From CAXQZM01 sp964228455 (GTDB taxonomy: Bacteria; Pseudomonadota; Alphaproteobacteria; UBA7985), in the NCBI GenBank assembly GCA_964228455.1, contig CAXQZM010000063.1, positions 1-51,244 on the forward strand: a DNA stretch of 51,244 bases, read 5' to 3'. Made by a program: the position numbers and the translations under genes. Shown here piece by piece: positions 1 through 8,822 of the stretch. Every line of letters begins with the position of its first letter. The first letter of the stretch is position 1. Under the pieces are notes generated by a model, which made no database searches, had not been told where the DNA came from, and worked only from the letters and a program-made list of their open reading frames with translations.

Positions 1-245
1 ATGGATTGCCAATACGCTAATTCATCCACTTCGAAACTTGCAAATGCTCCACCTTGAAGATCGAGTCCTAGATTGATCTGCCGGCATAGAAAAGGCGAAG
101 GCACAAAACACTCTTGACCAGTCACTTCGCCGTTAGAATTAACTTGATCTTGGGTACGCGGAAAAAGGTTTGGAGCAGCCATATAAGTGCCCACCAAGAT
201 CATAATGAACGCAAATACGCGAGCGGCAAGAGAGATTTGTACCAT
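1..245 (-). CDS. secD: Protein translocase subunit SecD, N-terminal part (runs off the window)
   Basis: Reading on the minus strand from an ATG at 245 gives an open frame to the window edge. It has an N-terminal membrane segment (residues about 5-23) followed by the family motif INLGLDLQGGAFASFEVD (about 62-79), the hallmark of SecD just after its first transmembrane helix. SecD with SecF uses the proton-motive force to help pull exported proteins through SecYEG. It lies 30 bp after yajC on the same strand, the usual yajC-secD order, so the two are probably cotranscribed. About 81 codons are visible; the large periplasmic domain and the remaining helices lie outside. Confidence 0.93.
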   Translation of the reverse strand, partial: MVQISLAARVFAFIMILVGTYMAAPNLFPRTQDQVNSNGEVTGQECFVPSPFLCRQINLGLDLQGGAFASFEVDELAYWQS

Positions 246-275
246 AGGGCTTAAAACCTGTTTCGGTTAGTTCGG

Positions 276-644
276 TTATTCCGCGGATTTAGACGCCTTG
301 GTGCGACGAGCAGGTTTGGCTGTAGTCTTCTTTACCGTGCCTTTTTTGGAGGTGCTTTTCTTTGAAGCAGATCTTTTTTCAGGAGCTTTCTGGGTGATAG
401 ACATGACCATTGCTCGCTGCTGAACGATAACAACACCCTCTGAAATTTCAATTTTTACAGTATCCTCATCAACGTGCTTCACTATTCCATGCATCCCGCT
501 TTGAATCACAACTTGGTCACCGTTTGCCAAGCTTGCGACCATTTCTTCATGCTTTTTTCGCTGCTGATTTTGCGGGCGTATCATGAGAAAATAAACAATA
601 CCGATCATAGCGGCGATGAAAATTAGGCTGAAACTTTGATCCAC
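276..644 (-). CDS. yajC: Preprotein translocase auxiliary subunit YajC with a basic C-terminal tail
   Basis: YajC is a small single-pass inner-membrane protein that associates with SecDF. Residues 5-22 form the membrane helix, followed by the diagnostic FLMIRPQNQQRKKHEEM segment (19-35) and the small beta domain with NGDQVVIQSGMHGIV (41-55). The start codon is GTG at 644, with AGGA seven bases upstream. From about residue 86 the protein continues as a tail almost entirely of Lys, Ala, Ser, Thr and Arg (KKSTSKKGTVKKTTAK and similar), which resembles histone H1 or AlgP tails and is not part of the YajC domain. secD follows directly. Confidence 0.95.
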   Translation of the reverse strand: MDQSFSLIFIAAMIGIVYFLMIRPQNQQRKKHEEMVASLANGDQVVIQSGMHGIVKHVDEDTVKIEISEGVVIVQQRAMVMSITQKAPEKRSASKKSTSKKGTVKKTTAKPARRTKASKSAE

Positions 645-740
645 TTGGATGTCCTTTCAATGTGTTACTATCAGTTGGGCCGGCCCTTAACAGTCAATAA
701 GGGGGTTTGCCACTTAAATTCCAAGGTCTAGAGCACACTT

Positions 741-1625
741 ATGTCCAACGAAAAAAACGATTCTGACTCAGCACTACTGCGTCGTGCAACGGAAGCACTC
801 GAAAAAATTGCATTTGGGACCGTCAAAGGTAACGAGCGCGATGAGAGTCCATCACCAATTCATGCGTACAGTTGGCAGCCTGAAATCGCGAAGCTTAAGC
901 CCTTAGCTCAAGTAAATAGGCTCCCGTTGAAGCTCTTACTTGGCATAGATCGTCCAAAAAACTTGTTACTGGAAAACACTCGACGCTTTGCTACTGGGTT
1001 GCCAGCAAACAATGCGTTGCTGTGGGGTGCAAGAGGCATGGGAAAATCTTCTCTGGTAAAGTCTCTGCATGAACATCTAACAACTCTAAAAACTAGCAAA
1101 GTTCTGGAGCTTATTGAAATAAGCAGAACGGATATTTCTTCACTTGGTGAATTAAATGACCAGTTGGCAAAGAGAAATTCTCAATGCCTGATCTATTGCG
1201 ATGATCTTTCATTCGATTACGACGATGGAGCATATAAATCTCTTAAGACAGTTCTTGACGGTGGATTAGCGGGACGACCTTCGAATGTGCTATTTTACGC
1301 GACCTCGAACCGGAGGCATTTAATGCCACGGGAGATGATGGATAACGAAGCAGGAAGCGCAATTAACCCGGGTGAAGCGGTCGAAGAGAAATTATCTTTA
1401 TCGGACAGGTTTGGATTGTGGTTAGGGTTTCATAAGTGTGACCAGCAGACTTATCTCGATATGATCAACGCTTATTGCGAATACTTTGGCCTCGAATTAC
1501 CTTTTGAAAATTGGCGCAGCGATGCACTGGAATGGCAAGTAACTCGGGGGGCAAGGTCGGGTAGAGTTGCATTCCAGTTTTTCCAAGACCTAGCGGGAGA
1601 GCATAACTTACGTATCGGATTCTGA
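741..1625 (+). CDS. DUF815-family P-loop ATPase
   Basis: This 294-residue protein matches the DUF815 group of AAA-like ATPases. Walker A is GARGMGKS at 96-103, a Walker B-like strand is LIYCDDLSF at 150-158, and an arginine-containing sensor stretch is ATSNRRHL at 187-194. No membrane segment is visible. The function of the family is unsettled. The gene is divergent from yajC-secD with a 96-bp gap; I recall this neighbourhood as common in alphaproteobacteria but could not check it. The 3' end overlaps the convergent DUF3422 gene by 18 bp. ATPase activity is a family inference. Confidence 0.9.
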   Translation: MSNEKNDSDSALLRRATEALEKIAFGTVKGNERDESPSPIHAYSWQPEIAKLKPLAQVNRLPLKLLLGIDRPKNLLLENTRRFATGLPANNALLWGARGMGKSSLVKSLHEHLTTLKTSKVLELIEISRTDISSLGELNDQLAKRNSQCLIYCDDLSFDYDDGAYKSLKTVLDGGLAGRPSNVLFYATSNRRHLMPREMMDNEAGSAINPGEAVEEKLSLSDRFGLWLGFHKCDQQTYLDMINAYCEYFGLELPFENWRSDALEWQVTRGARSGRVAFQFFQDLAGEHNLRIGF

Positions 1626-2819
1626 AGAAGCACGTCGCTTTGAGTAGCGAGTTCGCCACCAGGCGAATGCTGCTATTAAAGGAACAGCAGCTGCAACCGC
1701 CAACTCATCTAAACCTGTTTCAAATGCACTTAGCATATAGTAAACTAGACCAGCGCCATAATAAGTTAAAGCGATAACAGAAAAACCCTCAACCGCTTTT
1801 GACAGTCTAACCTGCTGTTGCGTGCGCTTGTTCATGCTTACCAGCAGAAGCTGGTTTTGCTTTTGAATATCATTATCAATCATTGCGTTATAAAGCCTTA
1901 GGCTTGTCGAAATCGAACGCTCGAGCTGCCGAGCTCTGCGATCAAATGCAGCAACTGTGCTGTGAGCCGGGTCAATACGTTGCTTTATAAATCCGGCTAC
2001 TGATTGCTCAGCCCCATGAGGGGTTTCACGTAACTCGTCTAAACGAGCCTTTATGATATTATAATAAGCCCTCGTTGCAGTTATTCTATATCGCGTATTG
2101 TCAGCCAACTGATTAATTTTTGCTGCTAACTCTTTAAAACTGCCAATTACCCCGTCTAAGCTAGTATCACCCTCCTGAGATAGCCGATTTGTGATAAGTG
2201 AGTAAGCTCGTTCCAAGTGCTCTAGCTCGATAAATTTTGGCCTTATGAATGATAATCCTCTCAATACCTGAAAACGATATATTTCTAGATCAATTAAGCG
2301 TTTTACAAAACGACCTTTGTCTGCTGAATCTATGAATGAGCCGCCCACCCATGCGTTAACACATCCATTTGTCTGCTGTCTAAAATCTGTAAAAACTGTA
2401 ACTTGGTTGTTCTTGAACCTACCGGCCAGAAGTGTTTCACCAATAAACAAACCTGGATCCGGTTTTCCGTCCTTAGAATCAGAAAAATGAATTCGAATAC
2501 CCGTCAATAGGCTTGCATCAAGCGAGCTTACATGATGCGTTACCTTGTCGTTCAGTGGCTCACTGCCAACATACGTTAGACCCCAAAACTCTGTATGACG
2601 TTCCCAACGCAATACCCCATTCTCTAATTCAAAAACACGATGTACGTTATCGGACGGATCTTTCTTCCAAATTGGTTCTGACTTTTCCGTCTGAAAAACC
2701 CAATGCCATACCTCCTTAACTTCTTTGCCAATAGCAATAGCTGGGCGACTATGAGCTTCTGCATGGCTGTCTAGTGCGCCCTCCCAAAGTGGCAAGATTG
2801 GTGAGTTCTCATAATCCAA
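1608..2819 (-). CDS. DUF3422-family membrane protein
   Basis: The 403-residue protein carries the DUF3422 pattern: an N-terminal segment with HAEAHSRPAI (about 19-28) and WERHTEFWGLTYV (about 72-84), a long helical middle, and two hydrophobic segments near the C-terminus (about 345-362 and 372-387) ending in a basic stretch. It is probably anchored in the inner membrane with most of its mass on one side. No enzymatic function is established for the family. The apparent start is TTG at 2819, preceded by AGGGGGA seven bases upstream; no in-frame ATG lies near it. The last codons overlap the convergent DUF815 gene. Confidence 0.85.
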   Translation of the reverse strand: MDYENSPILPLWEGALDSHAEAHSRPAIAIGKEVKEVWHWVFQTEKSEPIWKKDPSDNVHRVFELENGVLRWERHTEFWGLTYVGSEPLNDKVTHHVSSLDASLLTGIRIHFSDSKDGKPDPGLFIGETLLAGRFKNNQVTVFTDFRQQTNGCVNAWVGGSFIDSADKGRFVKRLIDLEIYRFQVLRGLSFIRPKFIELEHLERAYSLITNRLSQEGDTSLDGVIGSFKELAAKINQLADNTRYRITATRAYYNIIKARLDELRETPHGAEQSVAGFIKQRIDPAHSTVAAFDRRARQLERSISTSLRLYNAMIDNDIQKQNQLLLVSMNKRTQQQVRLSKAVEGFSVIALTYYGAGLVYYMLSAFETGLDELAVAAAVPLIAAFAWWRTRYSKRRASSESDT

Positions 2820-2878
2820 TGAACATTCCCCCTAACCCCTCATATTACATGATAAAGTCTAAGTGTCAGCAAAAAGCC

Positions 2879-4480
2879 CTAATCAAAAAAATCGTTTCCC
2901 TTGTCATCTGTTATTATGAAGGCTGGAAAGTCCTCAACGGTAATTCGCCAAACGGCCTCCATGCCTAACTCTTCAAAATCGAGAACCTCGACAGATTTAA
3001 TGGACTCAAGAGCAAGTTTGGCAGCTGCTCCCCCTTGAGTGCCCAAATAAAATCCTCCATACTTTGCGCAGGCATCCCGGACTTGTTTGCTACGGTTGCC
3101 TTTAGCAAGCATGACCATTGAGCCACCTAGTGCTTGGAATTGATCAACGAAACCATCCATTCGGCCTGCCGTTGTTGGTCCGAATGAACCTGAAGCGTAG
3201 TCTTTTGGTCGTTTAGCAGGTCCAGCATAATATATTGGGTGATTTTTGAAATAGTCTGGCATTTGGCCGCCCGCTTCAATCAATGCTCGGATTTTGCTAT
3301 GAGCAAGATCCCGTGCAACAATAATTGTTCCTGAGAGCATCACCCGCGTTTTTATTGGATAGCTAGACAAGAGCGCCCTAATTTCATCCATTGAACGATC
3401 AAGGTCCACTCTCACACCTTCACCTACAAGCTCTTTCTCGGAAACATCAGGTAGAAATTTAGCTGGATCTCGCTCTAATTCTTCTAAGAAAAGACCGCCA
3501 CTTGTAATTTTGGCTTTTGCTTGACGATCTGCGCCACAAGATACTCCAATGCCTATTGGTAAGCTTGCCCCATGTCTTGGCATACGAATAACTCTGACAT
3601 CGTGGCAAAAATACTTACCACCGAATTGAGCTCCAATACCCATTTCCCGGGTAAGATCGAGTATAGTCTGCTCCATGTCTAAATCCCGAAATGCATGAGC
3701 ATCATTAGAACCATAAGCGGGCAAAGTATCATAGTACCGCGCAGAAGCCAGCTTAACGGTCTTCATATTCTGCTCAGCACTCAAGCCACCAATAACAATT
3801 GCTAAATGATATGGGGGACATGCCGCGGTTCCAAGGGTGCGAATTTTCTCGTCCAAGAAAGGGATTAGGCGCTCTGGAGAGAGCATTGAGGGAGTGGCTT
3901 GAAACAAAAATGATTTGTTTGCTGACCCGCCACCTTTTGACATAAAGTGCAACTGATATTCAGCACCAAAGCCATCCACCATTAAGTCCACTTGAGCTGG
4001 CAAATTATTTCTAGTGTTAACTTCCTTGAACATTGTTATGGGGGCCAGCTGAGAATATCGTAAATTGTTTTTCTCGTACGCATCAAGAACACCTTGACCG
4101 AGTGCACTAGCGTCGTCACCATTAACCCATACTGCCTGGCCGCGCTTTCCCATAATTATAGCTGTGCCAGTATCTTGACACATGGGGAGAACACCTCCCG
4201 CCGAAATACTTGCATTTTTTAAATATGACAGGGCGACATAACGATCGTTATCGCTCGCTTCAGGATCGTCCAGAATATTTCTAAGTTGTTGGAGGTGCCC
4301 CGGTCGCAAAAAATGATTTATATCCGAAAATGCTGCCTCTGATAATAATCGGAGGCCCTCGGCTTCCAAAATTAGAATTTCATGCCCTCTAAAAGTATCA
4401 GTCCCAATATAGTCCTTAGAGATTAAGCGATAAAGCGTGTCATCATCGCCTAGGGGAAACAGCTTTGGTATCGATGTCAT
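2879..4480 (-). CDS. Class I (iron-sulfur) fumarate hydratase
   Basis: Fumarase interconverts fumarate and malate in the TCA cycle. The 533-residue length and sequence match the single-chain, oxygen-sensitive class I enzymes (FumA/FumB type). The three cysteines expected to hold the 4Fe-4S cluster are visible: C101 in LPMCQDTGTA, C221 in TAACPPYHLA and C315 in GVSCGADRQ. The C-terminal beta domain contains SGSFGPTTAGRMD, typical of the family. The ATG at 4480 has no strong ribosome-binding site. It stands alone between the DUF3422 gene and a divergent amidase. Confidence 0.95.
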   Translation of the reverse strand: MTSIPKLFPLGDDDTLYRLISKDYIGTDTFRGHEILILEAEGLRLLSEAAFSDINHFLRPGHLQQLRNILDDPEASDNDRYVALSYLKNASISAGGVLPMCQDTGTAIIMGKRGQAVWVNGDDASALGQGVLDAYEKNNLRYSQLAPITMFKEVNTRNNLPAQVDLMVDGFGAEYQLHFMSKGGGSANKSFLFQATPSMLSPERLIPFLDEKIRTLGTAACPPYHLAIVIGGLSAEQNMKTVKLASARYYDTLPAYGSNDAHAFRDLDMEQTILDLTREMGIGAQFGGKYFCHDVRVIRMPRHGASLPIGIGVSCGADRQAKAKITSGGLFLEELERDPAKFLPDVSEKELVGEGVRVDLDRSMDEIRALLSSYPIKTRVMLSGTIIVARDLAHSKIRALIEAGGQMPDYFKNHPIYYAGPAKRPKDYASGSFGPTTAGRMDGFVDQFQALGGSMVMLAKGNRSKQVRDACAKYGGFYLGTQGGAAAKLALESIKSVEVLDFEELGMEAVWRITVEDFPAFIITDDKGNDFFD

Positions 4481-4570
4481 ATTGAGGGGATATAGCTATT
4501 AAGTCGTTTTGCCTACAAGTATGACGCACAAAGACTTGCAGTACTTCTGCAAAGTTAACACCATATATCC

Positions 4571-5668
4571 ATGAATGAACCATTTGTTTTGAGAATTAAT
4601 CCTCCTCTTGGATACAAAGGACTAGGCCCCCTCTCTGGACTAAAGCTTGCTGTAAAAGACCTGTTTGACATCAAGGGTTACCCAACTTGCAACGGTTTGA
4701 AAGGTTGGCCCGACCAAACTCTTAAGCGGAATACGGCACCGCTGGTAGAACAACTTATGAACTTAGGGATGAGCATAGTTGGCAAAGCTATCACTGAGCA
4801 ACTCGCTCACTCCACTATTGGTATTAATCCGGATTACGGAATCCCACTTAATGTTAGACATCCGGATAGAGTGCCTGGTGGCTCATCGAGCGGGTCCGGT
4901 AGTGCAGTGGCTATGGGCCTGTGCGATGTTGGGCTAGGTTCAGATACTGGGGGATCAGTTAGAGTTCCAGCTGCATATCAAGGACTGTGGGGCATGCGCC
5001 CAACGCTGAACAGTCTGCCGATAGCTGGAGCCATGGAACTTGCTCCAAGTTTCGATACCCCTGGTTTTTTAACTAGAAATCTAAATACACTTCAAAAAGT
5101 GCACGCAGCACTAACGCCAGGACCGGCTACCGTGCTTAAACTTGCTGTGCCAACGAAGGTTTGGCAGTTCTACGGGCTGCAAAACCCTATTGATGCGCCG
5201 GATGTTGACTTGCCTTGGAATGAAAACATGGCGATGCGCTTGTCGAGCGCGTTCCGTTTCACTCAAGCTATAGAAGTGTCGGATAGGTTAGGATACTTGG
5301 CTGACGATGAAAGTATCAACCTACACCCAATGATCCGAGCTCGATTAAAATGGAATAAATCTGTCACAGAAACTCAAAAGCAACAAGCTTTGGAAGATGT
5401 TGAAGCAGATTTAGACATATTCAGAAAAATCTTAGGGAACGACACAGCGCTCGTCTGGCCAACAATTGCGGAGCCTGCGCCATTAATCGAAATCGGAAAT
5501 ACATGGGGTGAAGAACAGAGAGCTCGGCAATTTGCGTTAACGTCTCCCGCTGGATTGTTGGGCGCGCCACAGCTACATTGTCCCATAGGTGAGCTCGGGT
5601 TCTCCATCATCGGTAATGTGGGTTCTGATCTCGATTTGCTAGCTACTGCGCACCTGTTTCGTGACTAG
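4571..5668 (+). CDS. Amidase-signature family hydrolase
   Basis: The protein belongs to the amidase-signature family, which uses a Ser-cisSer-Lys triad to hydrolyse amides. The lysine is in LAVKDLFDI (K28), the glycine/serine-rich signature is PGGSSSGSGSAVA (about 101-113), and the nucleophile region is GSDTGGSVRVPAAY (about 123-136). At 365 residues it is shorter than GatA and lacks the gat context, so it is not a likely Glu-tRNA amidotransferase subunit. The substrate is unknown. It is divergent from the fumarase gene. Confidence 0.88.
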   Translation: MNEPFVLRINPPLGYKGLGPLSGLKLAVKDLFDIKGYPTCNGLKGWPDQTLKRNTAPLVEQLMNLGMSIVGKAITEQLAHSTIGINPDYGIPLNVRHPDRVPGGSSSGSGSAVAMGLCDVGLGSDTGGSVRVPAAYQGLWGMRPTLNSLPIAGAMELAPSFDTPGFLTRNLNTLQKVHAALTPGPATVLKLAVPTKVWQFYGLQNPIDAPDVDLPWNENMAMRLSSAFRFTQAIEVSDRLGYLADDESINLHPMIRARLKWNKSVTETQKQQALEDVEADLDIFRKILGNDTALVWPTIAEPAPLIEIGNTWGEEQRARQFALTSPAGLLGAPQLHCPIGELGFSIIGNVGSDLDLLATAHLFRD

Positions 5669-5738
5669 TTCTAATTGTAATTTATAAGCATAAAGCACCA
5701 GAAATAACCAAACCTGGTTGGAAAGACCGTTATAGCCT

Positions 5739-6605
5739 CTAAAACTCAAACCTATATTCTATCTTGCGTTTCCAACTATCACCAGGCGTGAGAACCCAGC
5801 TTTGTTCATCTGGTATGTTCATAGCATCAACTGGCCCTTGAGGCTCCAAACAAATATAACCACATTTGCCATTGTAGACTTGAAGGTGGCTGGAGTCCGA
5901 CCAAACAGACATTGAAAATTTCTCATTTAAATAAGTGATGCGTGCCATTTCGCGAAAGCCTCCCCCCTCAACTCGAACACAATTGTCTAGGGCCTCATCC
6001 AATTTAGCAACAAAAGGCACATAACCCCCAACAGGCAATAGCTCTTTATCAAGGGCTTGTGATTGTTGCCCATGAACCTTTAGATCACCATCAAGTAGCT
6101 TCCAGTAAGGATGATGTGTTAAATTGATAGGAGTAGGTGCACTGCAAGCAGCACTCAGCTCCAAGCGCAGAGTGTGTTCGTGAGGTAAGGAGTAGCTAGC
6201 TTTAACCTCTAAATTACCCGGAAAACCTTGATCACCATCAAGAGAAGATAAGGAAAAGTTATCTCCACCCTCCCAACACCAGTTGCACTGGGCAAAGCCT
6301 TTAGGACCGCCATGGAGAGTATTTTCACCATCATTAACAAGCAGTTGAACATGTTTCGCTCCTAATTGAAATTGGCCCTTACGAATACGTCCAGCAACTC
6401 TTCCAACGACTGCACCCACTTGCTCAGGGTTATTTTTATAAGAGCTAAACGCCCCTAAACCCCGAATTATATCTAAGTCTGGCTTGCCTGGCCGCTTCAG
6501 AATCAGAGACTGAAGTGCCGCTCCCTGGCTAATAACTGTAGCCGTAAGGTGCGAAGAGCTTAGCTGACGAACTTTTATATTTTTAAGGGGCGCTTTCATC
6601 GCCAT
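5739..6605 (-). CDS. Aldose 1-epimerase (galactose mutarotase) family protein
   Basis: The protein matches the GalM family, which interconverts alpha and beta anomers of sugars. The motif NTLHGGPKGF (about 95-104) holds the first catalytic histidine, NLTHHPYWKL (about 160-169) holds the second histidine region, and GYICLEPQGPVDAMN near the C-terminus holds the catalytic glutamate. At 288 residues it is slightly shorter than classical GalM. No sugar-pathway genes adjoin it, so the natural substrate is not indicated. Its stop codon lies about 70 bp from that of the amidase on the other strand. Confidence 0.88.
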   Translation of the reverse strand: MAMKAPLKNIKVRQLSSSHLTATVISQGAALQSLILKRPGKPDLDIIRGLGAFSSYKNNPEQVGAVVGRVAGRIRKGQFQLGAKHVQLLVNDGENTLHGGPKGFAQCNWCWEGGDNFSLSSLDGDQGFPGNLEVKASYSLPHEHTLRLELSAACSAPTPINLTHHPYWKLLDGDLKVHGQQSQALDKELLPVGGYVPFVAKLDEALDNCVRVEGGGFREMARITYLNEKFSMSVWSDSSHLQVYNGKCGYICLEPQGPVDAMNIPDEQSWVLTPGDSWKRKIEYRFEF

Positions 6606-6656
6606 ATCTCAAGACTAACATGTGCATCTTAGCAAGCTTTCTATAAGGCAATTACA

Positions 6657-7553
6657 ATGCGTCTATCTCCTTTCGCCACTGGAACCTTAATGACTGGACT
6701 AGGTGTCATTATACTATCTCCAGATGCCGCCCTTATTCGTTTGATTGGAGCAGATCCGTTTCAGTTTAGCTTTTGGCGCGGCCTATCACTTACATTAGTG
6801 ATGTTATCAGCGGTACTGCTCGCCTATGGCCGAACATCTTTATCACAGCTTTCTGGTATCTTTACGTTGGCGGGCCTGGGTGTCGCCCTGTTATTTTCCA
6901 CAACAACTATTGGCTTTGTGTTAGGCTCCCAGCAGGGCGATCCAGCTTTCACCGTAGTTGCAGTAGCCGCGACCCCTCTATCAGCAGCGCTTTGGTCTTG
7001 GTTTCTGTATCAAGAGCCCGCAGATCGACCCACAATGGTAGCAATGGCTATTGGCTTCCTAGCAGTTTGCTTAGGAGCTTATGAAGTTCTAGATACCGCC
7101 AGTGGAACAATCCTTGGTTTTTTTGGTGCAATTTACATCCCAATCGCAATGGGCCTAGGATTCACTCTAACCCGTTACCTGCCTGACCAGCAAAGTCCGT
7201 GGGCAGTATACGTTTTTGCCGGTATTTTCACGTGTATACTTGGCATCTTAGTTGGCGGGAAGCCGACTTTACCGAATGCACCGCTCCATCTCGTGCTCAC
7301 CTCAGTTGTAATCGTGAGTGCTTTCTCTTTCGTTCTTATATCTGTTGGTCCGCGTTATATCAGTGCCGCTCAAACAAGCCTAATGCTGCTTTTAGAAACA
7401 GCATTGAGCCCAGTCTTTGTCTTCTGGCTACTTAAAGAAGCACCCGGCCCTTTAACAATGGCTAGCGGAATAATTCTAGTAGTTACGCTTATTGGGCAAA
7501 CGTTTGCTCAGCTTCATTTGGCAAGAACGCAAATAAAACCAGCTCACGACTGA
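6657..7553 (+). CDS. EamA-family (DMT superfamily) transporter
   Basis: This 298-residue protein is almost entirely hydrophobic and shows the ten-helix layout of two EamA repeats. The first repeat includes DPFQFSFWRGLSLTLVM, the second ends with SLMLLLETALSPVFVFWLL, a sequence typical of the second-repeat signature. Such proteins export metabolites or amino acids, but the substrate cannot be read from sequence. An AAGG sequence precedes the ATG. It is divergent from the epimerase gene and converges on the MFS gene. Confidence 0.9.
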   Translation: MRLSPFATGTLMTGLGVIILSPDAALIRLIGADPFQFSFWRGLSLTLVMLSAVLLAYGRTSLSQLSGIFTLAGLGVALLFSTTTIGFVLGSQQGDPAFTVVAVAATPLSAALWSWFLYQEPADRPTMVAMAIGFLAVCLGAYEVLDTASGTILGFFGAIYIPIAMGLGFTLTRYLPDQQSPWAVYVFAGIFTCILGILVGGKPTLPNAPLHLVLTSVVIVSAFSFVLISVGPRYISAAQTSLMLLLETALSPVFVFWLLKEAPGPLTMASGIILVVTLIGQTFAQLHLARTQIKPAHD

Positions 7554-7587
7554 ACAATTAATAGTTTATGTATCTAACCAAACTTTA

Positions 7588-8799
7588 CTAATTAATGGCC
7601 ACTGTCCTGGTCGCTCGCCAAAACAGCCCCCAGGCCATGCTGCAGAGAGCGCACGCAATACCAAATGGCAGACCAGGGAGATAGATAAGGCCATTCTCCC
7701 AAGTGCCGAGCAGCAAGCTAGCGTAACCATATATTCCTGCCACAATTAGGGAAAAAGATCCTATGGATGCAATAACTCCTTGCAGTTCACCCTGACGATT
7801 GGCATCGATTTGTTCACTTAGGTGTGTTTGAAGAGCTGGAAGCGTCAGCGCCGTGGCCCACATAAGAGGCATAAGCGCATAAATCATCCAAGTTGCCCAA
7901 GCAAATGTCATTAAAAACAATCCAACACAGGAAAGCGCCATAGACCCTATGGCCACTCTAAGTGCACCAAACCACCTAATCGAGGGACCAGCCAGCCCAC
8001 CCTGCACGGCTGTCATGCCGACGCCAAAAATCATAAGAGTTAACCCTATGTCCCATGCTGTCCAACCAAACGCTGCTGTCCCATAATAGGACCAAATACT
8101 TTCATAGATTGACTCACCACATGAGAAGATCAGAAGTGCTAATAAGATGCCTTTGATCGCGTGATTTTTCCGAATTCGAGAAAAGACGGCAAAGGCGTTA
8201 GCTTCGCGTAGAGAAAATGTACGTCGCTGTCTCGGTGGTAAGGTCTCGGTGAACATAGTTAGCGAGAAAACAACTGCTAATCCCGCTAGTCCTGCGGCAA
8301 ACCAGAATGGCAAAGCTATATGAATAGATCCTACCCAACCGCCAATTAAAGGCCCAAGAATAAAGCCTAGACCTAGTCCAGATGAGACAATCCCAAAATT
8401 TTGACCCCGATTTTTTTTGTCCGAGACGTCTCCAACAATTGCAAAAGCTGCGGTGTAAGAACCACCAGCGATGGCGGCGATAGCTCGTCCAATGAGTAAC
8501 ACCCAGAACAAAGGAAAGAGCGCCATTAGTATGTAGTCGATTACCATAAATGCCATGGCGATAGCCAATATATACCGGCGACCAAAACGGTCAGATAGAC
8601 TACCAATGATCGGTCCAAAAAAGAACATTAGGACAGCAAATAAAATAAAAAGTGCGGCACCAGCTTGAGTGACAATATTGGACTGAGCAGGAACCCCAAA
8701 AATACGGCTCAAAAGCTCAGGCAGGACAGGAAATATAAGGCCCGCGCCCATTGCATCCAAAGTAACAATGAAAAACGCAAATAAGATTGGCCGCTGCAT
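7588..8799 (-). CDS. MFS transporter, TetA-like, last gene of the sqdBDC operon
   Basis: This is a 403-residue twelve-helix major facilitator. The start LDAMGAGLIFPVLPELL (about 15-31) and the loop motif GSLSDRFGRRYILAI (about 66-80) are characteristic of the TetA/drug:H+ antiporter (DHA1) group. The gene begins 23 bp after sqdC on the same strand and is probably part of that operon. A link to sulfolipid metabolism is inferred only from position; a general efflux or metabolite transporter is equally possible. No terminator was seen between it and sqdC. Confidence 0.88.
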   Translation of the reverse strand: MQRPILFAFFIVTLDAMGAGLIFPVLPELLSRIFGVPAQSNIVTQAGAALFILFAVLMFFFGPIIGSLSDRFGRRYILAIAMAFMVIDYILMALFPLFWVLLIGRAIAAIAGGSYTAAFAIVGDVSDKKNRGQNFGIVSSGLGLGFILGPLIGGWVGSIHIALPFWFAAGLAGLAVVFSLTMFTETLPPRQRRTFSLREANAFAVFSRIRKNHAIKGILLALLIFSCGESIYESIWSYYGTAAFGWTAWDIGLTLMIFGVGMTAVQGGLAGPSIRWFGALRVAIGSMALSCVGLFLMTFAWATWMIYALMPLMWATALTLPALQTHLSEQIDANRQGELQGVIASIGSFSLIVAGIYGYASLLLGTWENGLIYLPGLPFGIACALCSMAWGLFWRATRTVAIN

Positions 8800-8822
8800 C
8801 TCGTGGCCCTGAACACTAATAC

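Noticed and set aside
677..686. GGGCCGGCCC palindrome upstream of yajC
   Set aside because: It is a short GC palindrome without repeats nearby; nothing else supports an operator.
2513..2719. Small plus-strand frames opposite the DUF3422 gene (2513-2719, 2774-2968)
   Set aside because: Antisense to a family-supported gene, with no start signals and no recognisable features.
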